Of a stretch of 64,000 nt of DNA, positions 25,139 to 59,099 are shown piece after piece. The notes beneath the pieces were generated by a model. It did no database searches. It was not told where the DNA came from and worked only from the letters and a program-made list of their open reading frames with translations. The stretch's first letter is position 1, and every line of letters starts with the position of its first letter. A program made the translations under genes and the position numbers. This DNA comes from Cristatella mucedo (Eukaryota; Bryozoa; Phylactolaemata; Cristatellidae), in NCBI GenBank assembly GCA_009760855.2, contig WPIO01000006.1, positions 7,803,001 to 7,867,000 of the forward strand, read 5' to 3'.

Positions 25139-25539
25139 TCTTGTCCAGTTCCCCACATACTATGCAGTGCATGTACATGTATTATAAAGTGTTTTATACT
25201 TGGGCGAACATGCTACCGACGATAGTGCCGAAAGCGCCACACGGCTAAGGTCTGGTGTAACTTGAGTAGGGAAGGTTGATCGGAAATAGGCTACTCTCGT
25301 TACGTCTCGGTTACATAGCTATTCCTCGGCCGCTTCGGATCGATTCACGACAGAGACTGTCGGCCCTGAGAGAGCCCGTGCAGCATGTGAACTCGGCAAC
25401 CTGGCGTCTGTCTGGGCAGAGCTAGGTTCAGCCTGCCGGGAATTGCTACACGGCTTTCCGGCCAGCAAGGAGCATCTGGGAGCATTCCTAGTACTGTTCG
25501 CTTGGCAGCAGCCGATGGCACCGGTGGAGGAGGCGTCAT

Positions 25540-25870
25540 CGAACCACTTGTCCTGTGTACACATCTCCGTCTTTTACTCCACAAAGCCAGAAAGACTACG
25601 TGGGTGTTACGCAGGAGAGTTTTGTATAGCGCACTCACAGCCAAAGCGGCTTTCGGTAAGAATTCGGTAGCCAACAGACTTCGTCTCACGAAACAAGGAG
25701 AAAGTGGGGTCAGGAGAGCAGTTGGGGTAGTGAGTAGCATGAAAGTAGCAGCTCAGGACGACTGGAAAGGACGTGCCCTAGTCGGCAGCAGGAGAGTAGT
25801 TGTCGTTGCACAAGAATTCGTGGAAGCGAGATCCACAGTCTAGGACCTGCAGAGCTACAGCTACTGACCT
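25540..25870 (-). repeat. Repeat family C, copy 1 (LINE-like)
   Basis: It aligns almost gap-free with 63125-63450, roughly 85% by eye (shared words: tccacaaag, gttacgcaggagagttttgt, atagcgcactcacagcc, aagcggctttcggta, tctaggacctgcagagct). On the minus strand the family C copy near 63440 reads SFSSAGPRLWNSL, a phrase typical of LINE ORF2 C-terminal regions, so a second LINE family is likely. Confidence 0.65.
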
Positions 25871-28587
25871 GCTCGTCCTGAACGGATCCTGCTTAGCTCC
25901 TGGATGCAGACGATTGTGGCACTCGTGCTGCTTCATCAGTGCCAGCTCAATTTGTCCCGGTTTCTTACAAATGCAAACCGTACTAACCTGTGCAGAGGCC
26001 TACTGAGTTATGTAGCGAACCATAACCCACCGGAGTTAAGACCGAAGGACTGGTACCGCGAGATTTTCTCGGTAAGCCACATCCACAATGTCCATTTTGT
26101 GGGCCCGCATCTCCAACTCCTGGGCGAGGGCCCGTGGGTGTCGTCCGGACTGATCGAGCACACAGTCTGGCTCTACTTTTTAGCAGGTCCTGCAGTTAAC
26201 GGGAATCTGCTCGTGTTGCTAAAGCTTTGCTGCCAAAAGCTTCCCTGAAAATTGCATACTCTGCCCAAATCACTGGCCAAGTCTACCCTTTTCGACGCTA
26301 CATAGTACCTTGCATTGTACGACGTGTGTGTGCACCAATGTCAAGTCCAGGTGACCATCACTAGTTCAAATAGTGGCAGAACGCACGAATCTCATGGAGA
26401 ACAGAAGCTTGCAAAATGCCAACAGTAACGACGCAGGGCTCGATATGCAGCAGGCAGCACTCAAAGGAACATTGGAAAAAAAGCACAAATAATTGCCGGA
26501 ATTCTGAAGCTGGTACGGCAGCTGACTTCCGATAGACTCGTGTACAAGCTTATAACAGCAGCTCCTGCTTGGGACTCTGACTCACGGACCGGCACTCACC
26601 GTTACTCCAAGAGAGCGACAGGACTCAGGCATAAGCCTTGTACACTGGCCAGACCATTGGTCGTAGAATAGCCCCTGTGCATGCATAATCATAAATCGAG
26701 CTGCTCATAAGCTCCGGCTTACTGCAGCTATTTCATAAGCGGCTTCCTATTCCAAGTCAGCAGCCGAGCTCACGATTCAAAATCTCACCACTTTGCACTG
26801 GCTCCGGAGCAAACAGGTCTGATGTAAGCAGAAACTCATTTTTTATTGCATAACCAACTAACAGGCATTAATTCACAGCAGGTGCATCGATTTGAATTTG
26901 ATTGGGCGAGAAGGCTCTTAGCAGGCACCTGCCGAGAGTCCGGGCGATTCTGGAGGGGGCAGGCAAAAGGAACCTTCTGCTAAGTAGGAGCAGCATTCTC
27001 TGCTGAGCCGAATTGAAGCCAGCCTAGCTCCATGCGCCGGAACTGCGCTCAACGTTAGGAACAAGGAGCCAGTAATGACTCAGCAAATACAGTACCGAAA
27101 TATATATATGTATGTATATACATATAGATTTTTTTGTTCGTCGAAGCAGCAGCACGCGTGGACACACTCGTGCACATAGCATGCCAACAGACGGAAGGAT
27201 CACTGCCGTGGCCACTAGCTAGCACGGCCGGCGCTAGCGACCACGGCACACAGTAGCACAGAGCAGCGAAGGCGGCGGCGTATATAGCCACACACAGCAG
27301 CTGGGCACCAGCCGAAGGGGTGGAGGCTGGCCGAGGGAGGAGCTAAACGATGGCCGGCCGGAACTAGTTGGCCGGTGGCACCGGCGGTGGCACCAGCAGT
27401 CGTCTGGACGGAAAGCACCATGCAGACTGTGCGACTAGACTTCACTACTGGACGGATAGGTGACGCTCGTGACGACCCGACCTCCTTCCGCCTGTGCGCT
27501 TCCGGCGCTCTGCCGAATGCATTCTGAACGCATGACGTCCGGAGCATCTGCACCGTGGACGCGAGCTTGCACAGCCTCGCGGACAGCCACAGCAGTCGTG
27601 GCGGCCGGCGGCAGCGGCGGCTGCTGCTGCTGCAGCAGCAGCCACAGTATCATGGCTGCCGCTTATGCGCTACGGCTTCTTTTGCTTTGCAGTCGTCACT
27701 GCGTTAAGATTCTTCGGTATGCTTCGGCTTTGCATGATTGGGCGTGTGCTGCCCCCAGCCGGGGAATGCGTCCCGTATTGCTGCGCCCTGCTGCTGCCAC
27801 CGCTGTCAGTTGCACCCTGTGATACATCCGGATGTGGCAACGGGTGAGCTGCTGACGATGTTGGAGACCGCTGGGTGCCGTGCGGCTGACGCTGCAAGCA
27901 CATGCTGCTCGTAAAAGAAACGTTCATGAAAGAGAATGCAGCACGACGAATCGACCAATATCATTTAAATCCTTTGGAATTTCAGTCCGTATCGTAGACA
28001 CAAGCTACCGACCGTATGCCTAAGCTGCGAGCTTTGTGACATTTATTGTACTTCTACGCCGGTACAGCAATGATGAGCACCACGTCAAACATACCAGGGG
28101 AGATAATTTACCAATTCCCATTTGTAGCTACAACACGCATCCATAGCTAAAATTGTATATTGAATTGTGCTTCAGATTGGGTGTTTTTAATAGTTTCTTG
28201 ATCAAGCTAAATTTAAAAGTCTAATTTCAATTTTTTATTTCTCTTCTTCAAAGATTTTTAAAAATTAAAAAAGAATTGCAAGATTGCCCGTTAGTAGGGC
28301 TGGCTCACCAGCTATGTCAGTGGACACTCAGGCTCACCTTCCAAAGTAAAGTTGGAGTTTCCAAAGACTTTTTGCAAGTATGGACTACTCGAAACAATTA
28401 TAAATTAAAGGCAGGCAGCTGCTTAGAGTCTTCGTTGGAAAACGAAAATGCAAACTACAACCAGCTTAACGAATTCGTGTTTGTAAATTCGGTCGGAATT
28501 GCTAAAATCTGCTATGCCATGAATTCTGAAATATATAGTATTTAACAACAGCTTAAGACAATGGCTGCATAGTCGGTGTTAGCAGAA
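25870..28587. other. Intergenic; CTG/CAG palindrome, otherwise nothing recognised
   Basis: No exon is recognised. Positions 27612-27645 hold a CTG run meeting a CAG run (gctgctgctgcagcagcagc), a perfect 20-base palindrome. The block around 27200-27900 is GC-rich. Confidence 0.35.
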
Positions 28588-28735
28588 CGTCTGGTTGGCC
28601 CAATGGTTAAGGTGCTCACCCTGACCAAGGTCTATCCGAGGTCGTGGGCTCCAGCTCTGTGGCACATGTGAAGTGCCTGAATACAGATTAAGTTCCCTTA
28701 GGGCGCTATGCAAATGAATTATGTTAAATTAAATT
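28588..28735 (+). mobile_element. tRNA-headed SINE with LINE-like tail (family 2)
   Basis: Box A TGGCCCAATGG (28596-28606) fits the Pol III consensus exactly, and a decayed box B lies in gaggtcgtgggctccagctc. The 3' half (gaagtgcctgaatacagatt, aagttcccttagggcgctat, gcaaatgaattatg) resembles the last ~60 bp of the window's LINE family. The second copy is at 41860-42025. Confidence 0.75.
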
Positions 28736-29764
28736 AACTTCCACACGATCTGATTGAAAAGAATTATGGTTTTTGGTTGGCAGCATGAGAATTGTTTTTT
28801 GTCTACACAATAGTTACTCAGTGATGTTTCAGAAGGAGGTGAACGCCATCACCCTTCACCTTGCAATTCCGTAACTCATTGAGTGTACTACATGTCGACA
28901 TGGTTGTGCTAATGCCTGTGAGCCATGGCAAGTTTTGCACCTTCTTCTTTGCTTTCCTCATCACAGAGGCCACAGTCAGAATCCTCAGTCAGATGGGAGG
29001 GGTGAAGAAGCAGCAGTAATACCAGAAGTAATGGGCAGCTACATTCGAGCACAGCAAGTGGTCACGTGACATCCCCTCAGCATTGCACACTGGCCGAAAA
29101 ATTTGGCATGAATGCGCCAGTGAATATCATGCACGGAAAAACCGCTGAGCAATCTGATTCTGGAAATGTTGAAGCATACAACGGTCAAGCGTACAAGAAG
29201 GAGGCAGCATGTGCAGAGGTTCCTCCCCCTCCAGGGCAACTAGCCGATTGACCAAAAGGCTGCATTCTGTTCCTAGCACTCTGCTCCAAGCACTCTGCTC
29301 CTATGAGCCGCGGCATAACGACACGACGTTCGCCACGCACTTTGGCTGTCAGGCGAAGAGAAACTACTAGGAGGGGTAGGCTTGTTGCAACGTGCAGTTT
29401 CGTGCTCAGGCGGTGAGAACATTATCCCACTTTTATTCACTTCGCTGGCCTGTAATCAACTGGCCTCAGTCACACTTCCCGATCGAAATCACACTTACTT
29501 TACGAGGAGCCACACTATGTGTATATAAAGGACTTGCAGTTAAGCATACCTCATTCAAAACGGCTGCTCAGCAACATTATGTCAATGCCCATACTAGCTA
29601 AATTATGCTTCACCGTATGCTGTCAATCGTATCGCCCCATCGTGTAGCAAGACTTGCTCTGCTTCAGATTTCTGATTTCATTACAATTTTGTGCTTGCCT
29701 TTCGCGTAATCGGGTAATTTACAAGCCCTTGCATAGTCGGCCTATAGTTAACAGGAGACATTGA

Positions 29765-30035
29765 ACTAGCTACGATTACTAAGCTAAACTTGAAAAAGCA
29801 TACCACAAGATTAGGACTGATTGCGACCGACTTGCATATAAGGAGTATTGTAGGTTGCCCAGCATCTTTCAAAGAAGCTGTTATCGGGCCACTCATTGAG
29901 GAGTCAACACCAGACCAAGAAAACGCAAGTAAATTCTGAAATGCTCTCCCTACTGCCGTTTTTATCAAAGATTTGGAAATGAATAGTGCCAGAAAATTGA
30001 TAAGACAAGATTTCTGAGAGTAAACGGCCAACGGT
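29765..30035 (+). mobile_element. LINE reverse-transcriptase fragment
   Basis: The plus frame reads FKEAVIGPLIEESTPDQENA, matching FKKAVVRPLIK in the copy at 30840. It is one short piece of the RT N-terminal region, with decayed frames on both sides. Confidence 0.55.
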
Positions 30036-30103
30036 CATCCAGTGAGCCATTATAGTATGAGCTACTCACAGGATCTGATCGTGCTATACTTCTTTTATAA
30101 CGA

Positions 30104-30345
30104 TGACAATAATAATAATAATAGGTCGCTTGTATAGCACCATAAGAGAACTGTATCTCTACCCAGGTGCTTTACAAATCGCCGAGAGAGAACCAGTACC
30201 CAAATATTAGTGTCATGTACGATTTCAAACATGCAAAAGCAAATAGGTATCCTACTCCAGAAATCTAAAGCAAACACGTAGGCACTCATGACCACGGGTT
30301 AGTAAAAACCTATGGTTAGAAACATGCATCAGGCATACGAGGACT
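30104..30345 (-). mobile_element. LINE subfamily B 3' end
   Basis: An (aat)n run is followed by gcttgtatagcaccataaga, gaactgtatctctacccagg, and then words (tcaaacatgcaaaa, ctaaagcaaac, cactcatg, acctatgg) shared with 57960-58270 but not with the main LINE copies. It is a distinct subfamily. Confidence 0.55.
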
Positions 30346-30369
30346 ACTGAAGATCGTACCAATATATCC

Positions 30370-32480
30370 CAGAAAAGGCTAAGTCTAACTTATATAAAGA
30401 TGTTGTCGAATCATCACAGATGCACAATCTAAAAATGCTGATGTCTATTATCAACCATCTCTTTAATCGCTCCCGGGTTAGCTCTTCACCCAGTGATCCT
30501 TGTGGCGATCTAGCTGATTGCTTCTCTAGCTTCTTTGTCAGTACGAAAGGCGACACGATCAGAGAGTCAATCCCTAATGTAGCAGAATCCCTTCTGGGCT
30601 CATGTCCCTCAATAACAAACCCGCAGCAAACCACTCCCTCAATGAATGTCTAGATTCAAGCAGGCCCCGAGTGATCTCATCCTAAAATTCATCTTCCAAT
30701 CAAAGAAGACTACTAGTCCTCTAGACCCTATACCCATTATCCCACTTCTACTATGCATAGATCTGATACTGCCATGCATATCTAACATCATAAATAGATC
30801 CTCAGCTTCAGGTTATGTCCCAGCAGCTTTCAAAAAGGCAGTAGTTAGACCACTAATTAAGCAATACTAGACCAAGAAAACTTAAGCAGCTTCCACTTAG
30901 TCTCCCTTTTACCGTTCCTGTCAAAGACACTGGAACGAGAGTTGTGGCAGACCAGGTGAACTCTTACATTGAAACTTCAAACATAGCAAGCAAGTTGTAG
31001 TCTGTTTTAGAGCTGATCACTCCGCAGAGTCAGCATTGCTTAGGGCATATAGCGAAATTCTCAGGAATGCAGACTTAGGTAAAGTCTCTACTTGTCTTGC
31101 CTAATCTTTCGGCAGCATTTGATACTATAGATCATCAAGTCTTTCTTGAGCATCTCTCATCTTGCCAGTGTATCACTGGCACTGCATTACAATGATTCAG
31201 GTCCCATCTCAGTGAGAGCCTCTAGAGCATTGATGTGAACAAAAAAAGATCAACCGAAGAACCATCGAAGTATAGGGTACCTCAGTGCTCTGTGCTTGGT
31301 CTGCTTCTTTTCACAGTTTATACTCTCCCTCTTACCGATGCGATCGCCAAGCACAGTGAAGGCTATCACTTCTATGCAGATGACACTAAGTGGTACCTTA
31401 GGGTACCTTAGTTTTGGTTGCTCCTAGCCCTCCAGCACGACGAACTCTCTCAGCTTCCTTGCTGCATGTATTGCTGACATCCGCATATGGATGGCAGCAA
31501 ACGCCCTTAAATTGAATGATGATAAAATCATATTAATATTAGTTATCGGCAAACCAAGTGTGACTCAGAAAGTGGAAAGTTTAATGCTTAAATGATGACA
31601 ATAAAAAGTGTTTTCCTAATCCCTTATGCCTAAAATAAATAGAAAATAGCCGTCGATCCCCAAAAACTTTGCTTTAGTAATATGATTAGGACAGAAATAT
31701 CTTGCAATTCCCTAGTTTTTCTGCCAGCACGATGGGGGGGGGGGGGTTAGGTTTGCACACTCTCAAATCAGCTATAACAGCATTTCTCCTGTCGCATCTG
31801 CATTGAATCTAGGCATCCTGTTGCAAAGTTATCTTGCACTAGCCGACCACATAAGCTCCAAAGTCAAGTCAGCCTATTTTCAGCTACTTAAAATTGCTCA
31901 AATTCGGGCTTGCTTAGAGTGGGATACCACATCTAAGTTGGTCCATACATTTGTGACATACATTCTCAACTTCTGCAACTCACTGCTTGCTGGTCTACCG
32001 GCCTGTTCAATCAGGCGTGTACAGTTGGTGCAAAACTCTGCAGCTAGGCTTGTCTGTCATGAGCATTGCAGTTGCCATTCCACACCACTTCTTACCAACA
32101 TGCACTGGCTCCCAATCCAGCAGTGCATCGACTTCAAGGTTTTGTCACTCACTATGAGGTCTCTTTATTCTCTAGTTCCAGCCTACCCACCAGACATATT
32201 CCCTACCAGGTTAGCAAACCACTTCGGTAGAAGCAGCAGCTCTTTTTTTATAGCTCATTCAAAAAAGGTGGTAGCCCCAAAAGAAATACACAAACTATTT
32301 ATCAATAAATCTCCCGTGCAGACGGAACATCTCGAAGGTCTGAGTCAAAGGCGTAGCAGCCGCAAGCCTCTAGACACTACTCTCTCTAAGCCCAATAGCC
32401 GCGCCCCCAGCAAGTCTGGCTGCAACCTGGTAGCCATTGGCCGCTGCAAAACTTTCAATAAAACCGCAACGATTCTGAAC
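30370..32480 (+). mobile_element. Longest LINE copy: ORF2 linker, reverse transcriptase and 3' ORF
   Basis: In order, it holds the pre-RT linker (DPCGDLADCFSSFFVSTKG, about 30500-30550) and RT blocks (SGYVPAAFKKAVVRPLIK at 30810, SAESALLRAYSEILRNADLG at 31026). These are followed by a broken LSAAFDTIDH-like stretch and the catalytic FYADD near 31372. A 230-codon open frame from 31803 then covers the post-RT part (ADHISSKVKSAYFQL, LVQNSAARLVCHEHC, IQQCIDFKVLSL). Many stops and a 12-G run at 31735 show it is dead. It is an L2/CR1-like non-LTR retrotransposon by motif order; the clade is not certain. The end after 32300 loses similarity to the other copies. Confidence 0.8.
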
Positions 32481-32958
32481 TTGAACTTTCATTAATCAAC
32501 CCCATTCCCCTCAGAACCTGAAGCTGGGTGCTTAACGGCCATAGTTCCGGTTGGCGCTGTCTGCCCCCCTTCAGCTGCACAGATCCACGGGGTGGAGGAA
32601 GGGGGGATGCGTGGCGTTCGTTGAGTCCCTTGGCCCCCATCATCGGCCGCCCATGACGGCTAGCGAGCGGCAGAGACAGAGCTGTGTCACAAAGTCAAGG
32701 CCACGGAGCAGCTGCAACAGCAGCAGCAGCAACAGCAGCAGGCGTACATAATCAAAATGGCGGCGGCACGCATGCTGCTAGCTTTCCGGAGAGAGCCCGA
32801 CAGGTAGCGGGCCTTGGCTGCAGCGGCATCTGCAACGGCACACCCACCGGCGATATGAACCGATTGCTGTGCGACTTCGCGTTGGACAGCTGCTTCCGAT
32901 CGACGCTCTTCTTCCGGCCTTTGGCTTCCTTACTCTGCAAAGGCGTGGGGCACCAGAG

Positions 32959-55140
<22,182 letters not shown>

Positions 55141-55494
55141 CACTGGATAATGTCACGGCCACTGCTGACACCGATGCTACTCAGCGGGCTCGAGGCTTCG
55201 TTGGTCGGGGAGTGGGGCCGCCGGCCGAAGAGGAAGTGCTCTGCAATGGCGACAGCAAACCCGGGCTAGCTGGATGTACCGCTGGGCCTCAGTGTCGGCA
55301 GCGGCAGCGGCAGCGGCAGCTGTGGGCTATGCAAAAGGCATTGACAGACGAAGGTAAAGCCTCATTCTAATCTTTGCCAGCCCAATGGCTAAATATCACA
55401 GATGATACACGGCAGAGCAATATGCACTAATACCACGGTACAGAAACGACCATTATCGCAGAAGCTACATATTTGCATGCTTAATGGCAGACCA
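55141..55494. promoter_or_regulatory. Presumed kinase promoter region
   Basis: This lies directly upstream of the kinase start codon on the minus strand. It is GC-rich near the start and holds a ggcagc run at 55298-55320. No TATA box is evident. Promoter role is inferred from position only. Confidence 0.35.
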
Positions 55495-55620
55495 GGCAAT
55501 GTGATAATTACAATAATACCAACTGTGCATTTGTATGGCACACTAAGAGAACTAAATCTACTTGCAGGCACTTTAAATATAAAGGAAAGGTAGAACGTCA
55601 ACTGATTAGCGGTAATAACA
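55495..55620 (-). repeat. LINE/SINE-type 3' tail, minus
   Basis: The words taattacaataatacc, gcatttgtatggcacactaa and gagaactaaatctacttgca match the tails in minus orientation. Confidence 0.55.
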
Positions 55621-55687
55621 TGCAAAACTGTAGTACCTCTTAAGTATGTATGGGAACAACCCACGGGAATGATGGAGCAAACACTTT

Positions 55688-55765
55688 TCAGCATATAAAA
55701 AGTGCCTAGAACGATTTAGTTTTCCTAGGGGACTATATACAAGTGTCGTTTTCTTATAATTACTA
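55688..55765 (+). repeat. LINE 3' tail, plus
   Basis: The words aaaaagtgcctagaacgatt, tagttttcctaggggactat and ttataattactattata match the tail in plus orientation, forming an inverted pair with the one to its left. Confidence 0.55.
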
Positions 55766-57873
55766 TTATAAATTCTGTGCAGAACCAGTAGGATCTTAGC
55801 ACTGTTGACAGCAGCTGCCGCTGCGGCAACGACCACGAAATAGTGCAGTGCTGCTGGCTTCGACTGTTTTTTTTTTAAATTTTGAAATACCACTGATGCT
55901 TTAAACTCTAAACAGCTGCGTTCTATATGTATGCGCACCGAGAGCCGCTTAGACTTTGAGTGCTCTCGAAAACACTCCAGCTTAACACCGGCTCGGCCTC
56001 GAGACGTTTCGGAGTTACAGAGGAAGGCACATTGCAGCTATACTGGTCGCATGTTGCCTTCGCAAACACTCCCAGGAGCACAATGAGAATCGGGCGGTGG
56101 CTAAATGCAACCTAGCGTAGCTCGACGGTTTCTATCGTCAATAGAAATGACAGCAGCAACAGAAATTAGGACACACCGGATATCCGGTCACGAGCAACCA
56201 TGAAAGACTGAACTCGAACGCCTGCCCTCAGCTGCTGCTACCTAGTCAGGAGGGGGCACCTCAAATCAGGTGGAAACATAGACTAGCTGAGGGGGGAAGA
56301 GGCGGGCCGGGAGGCATGGCAAAACGCCCGGCAGCTGGAGCACCGAGCTCTGTGCTGGCTGCTCGACTTCTGAAGGCCGCGGGCACATCGACGGGTGCAC
56401 ATTTGCTCAGTTCGCGATGGCAACATTCGGCGCAGGCATTGTGGTCCTGCGTAAGGGCGCTTTGTTACTCGAGCCAGACCCCATTTTCCCGACGGCCAGG
56501 CCGCCGGGTGGGCACGGGAAGAAACCAACGCGCAGCTGTCCACAAAGGTGACCTCACCGGCGCTGCTGCCTACGAAACGACTGCCATTGTCGACCGGGCT
56601 GTTACTTGTAGCAAAAGATCAACAGCCTACAAAAGGGCTCGGCCATTGAGAGTCCCCGTTTGTTCGGCTTGCTCGGCCAAATGAGAGAATACACGGCTGG
56701 CGGCTCGAGGGCTAGGTGGGCGCGCAACGCCCGCCGCCGCCGGCTCGCACCGGCCCGCCGCCACTGTCGCCCTGCTCATGCAGAGGATGCTGGGTGCAGA
56801 GCCCTGCACTCGCTCTCGGAGGGTCGATCGCTAGCTAAGCGGCTGGGCTACCCAGCCGCCGCAAGTCAGGGCGACGAGAAGATGGTCGATGCCCAGCATG
56901 TAGTGGCGGGTCTCTCAGCTCTAAGCGTGCGCTCTCGTGACCCCGGCGTGCGAGCAGCTTGCGCAGCTTCGTAAACTTCGTAAAAACTCCGAGCAGCAGC
57001 AGACGAATCCGTTGCTGCCACGCCTCCTCCTTGCCGCCGGCTGCCAGGCAGGCCCGCCACCGCTCTTCTTCCGCTTCTTCGGGCTAGCTCAAGGCGGCCA
57101 CAAGCAGCCACTTAACGATGGCGTAACACGGACAGACAGCAGCTGCGTACTGCCGGAGGGAGGGCTTCTGTGCGCACCGCTGCTGCATAATCTAAGCACC
57201 GCAGCCAGGCACCGTCTAGTGAGCAGGCTGGTGGCTACTCACACCAGCAAGCAGGTTTTGTAGACACGGTTTCGAGTGGTCACAATCCTATGATATACAA
57301 ACGCAGCCGGGAAAGAGTTCGCAAAGAAAGAGTTCGCAAACGACATAGCTGGCTGTGTCACCTAATCACTGACTATAATAAGCTGCTTCTTTGTTTGCCC
57401 AGGCAGACTGGCCTCTGCAATCTTGCCGAATTGCAGTAGCACACGGGTGCTTTGTCGAACCCCCTGAGAGATGGCCGCTGCATCCGGTAAGGCGACTATC
57501 CCTTCCAGTGATTATTTCCAGTGATATTTTCCAGTCAAATTTTGGGCCAAGAAACTCTCGACACTCGATCTCGGTAGATAATTGGCCGGTGGCAAGATAC
57601 TCTTCACCGTGAGCATTTGCATGCACAATTTGCATGGCTACAATGTGTGAAAGGCCACTATTATTCTAAGGTGGTGAATTCAAATCGGTAAGAGCCTATA
57701 GCATTTACCTGATCAGAGGACCATGATTCAACCGTCAAGGTCGGCAAGACATCTTTCCAGTCTCGTGCTATGGTATTGGCCATGGGACTTGCTGCAATGC
57801 TGCACATACAGATATACGTTCGCAGACCCGTAGGCATGCGCAGACATGCACAGACACAACACAACGTAAGACA

Positions 57874-57876
<3 letters not shown>
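55766..57876. other. Intergenic GC-rich DNA, nothing recognised
   Basis: Positions 56280-57260 are GC-rich with many overlapping open frames that are Arg/Ala/Ser-rich and unrecognisable. No exon is supported. Confidence 0.35.

Positions 57877-57941
<65 letters not shown>
57877..57941. repeat. (CA)n microsatellite, about 32 units
   Basis: Perfect run of about 65 bp. Confidence 0.95.
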
Positions 57942-57943
<2 letters not shown>

Positions 57944-57959
57944 CACACCGGAATACTGA

Positions 57960-58610
57960 TTTAATAATAAATATTAAAAGTAATAATAGGTCATTTGTCT
58001 TGAGACCTATGAGAGCCTAATCTTGATTGAAGTGCTTTGAACAACTCTTTGCATGAGAAACGAAAGATTGAACAAATCTTTGCATGAGAATCGGTATCCA
58101 AGGGTGAGTGACATACACAGTATCAAACATGCAAAATAAAACGTGTATTATGTTTAAAGGGCAGCATTCTAAAGCAAACAAGGAGACACTCATGGCTACC
58201 GCTTAGTAGGACCTATGGCTAGTAGCATGCATTAAATCGTGCACAGGTATGCAGGCGAAGCACATCCGAACAAAATTAGACAAGTTCACTGGGTTGAAGA
58301 GTAAGCTGACCTGAACTGATGCATCTTTAGCTGAAACTAAAAGGATAGAAGGTAATTTCACATTGTGACCGTACCCGGAAGTGAGATCAAGACTTTTAGA
58401 GCACGCGAGCTGAAGGCTGGATTACCAATAGATTTCAATTTCGTGGGAGGCATGTTGTGATGACCAGAAGCTGAGGAGCTGAGGGTGGTGCCCGAGCATA
58501 CTAGAGGAGCATTGAGCAATGAGGACAGGTAGGCTGATGCTAGCGAGTGAAGTGAGACCTCAAAGTTAGACTTGGAATCTTGAAATAGATTCGATGATTG
58601 AGGCCTTACC
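57960..58610 (-). mobile_element. LINE subfamily B 3' end, longer copy
   Basis: After the AT-rich taataataaatatt tail come ggtcatttgtcttgagacct, tatcaaacatgcaaaa, ctaaagcaaac, cactcatggctacc and acctatggctagtagcatgc, matching 30104-30345. Farther on, ctgaaggctggattaccaat, agatttcaattt and gaggcatgttgtgatgac match the ORF-end block of the main family in order only. A 37-bp tandem (ctttgcatgaga twice) lies at 58045-58092. Confidence 0.5.
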
Positions 58611-58799
58611 TTTATGTTGTTTTTACATCGTTTGCCCCACGACCAAATTTCGGTGTGTGAACAGCTAGAGCTGGTGAGACGGAGACAAAGGCAGTGGCAG
58701 TGGCCAAACCACAGTCACATGCAGAGTGAGAGGCAGTTTTTGGCCAGATGCTAAGTTCAAGGTAGAGGGCGAGATAGACAGACATAGGGAGAGAAGAAG

Positions 58800-58847
58800 C
58801 AAAGGAGAGAGAGTGAGAGAGGAAGGAAGATGAAAGGGAAGGTGAGG

Positions 58848-58886
<39 letters not shown>

Positions 58887-58923
58887 GAAGAGAGAGGGAG
58901 AGAGAGAGAGAAAGAGGAAGAGA

Positions 58924-58979
<56 letters not shown>

Positions 58980-58980
58980 A
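58800..58980. repeat. (GA)n microsatellite with a ~30-bp higher-order repeat
   Basis: Long AG runs at 58851-58880 and 58928-58978 are separated by two copies of a unit agaaagaggaagagagaggg. It is all purine on the plus strand for more than 120 bp. Confidence 0.93.
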
Positions 58981-59099
58981 TGAGAGAGACAGAGATGGCA
59001 ATTCTAGCATTTAGCAGAACTCGTGTAGAGGCAAGCACCACAACCAGCCTACAATTCTGTGCGACTTGGGTCATTGCCCTGAAAGGCCTACTATTTGCA

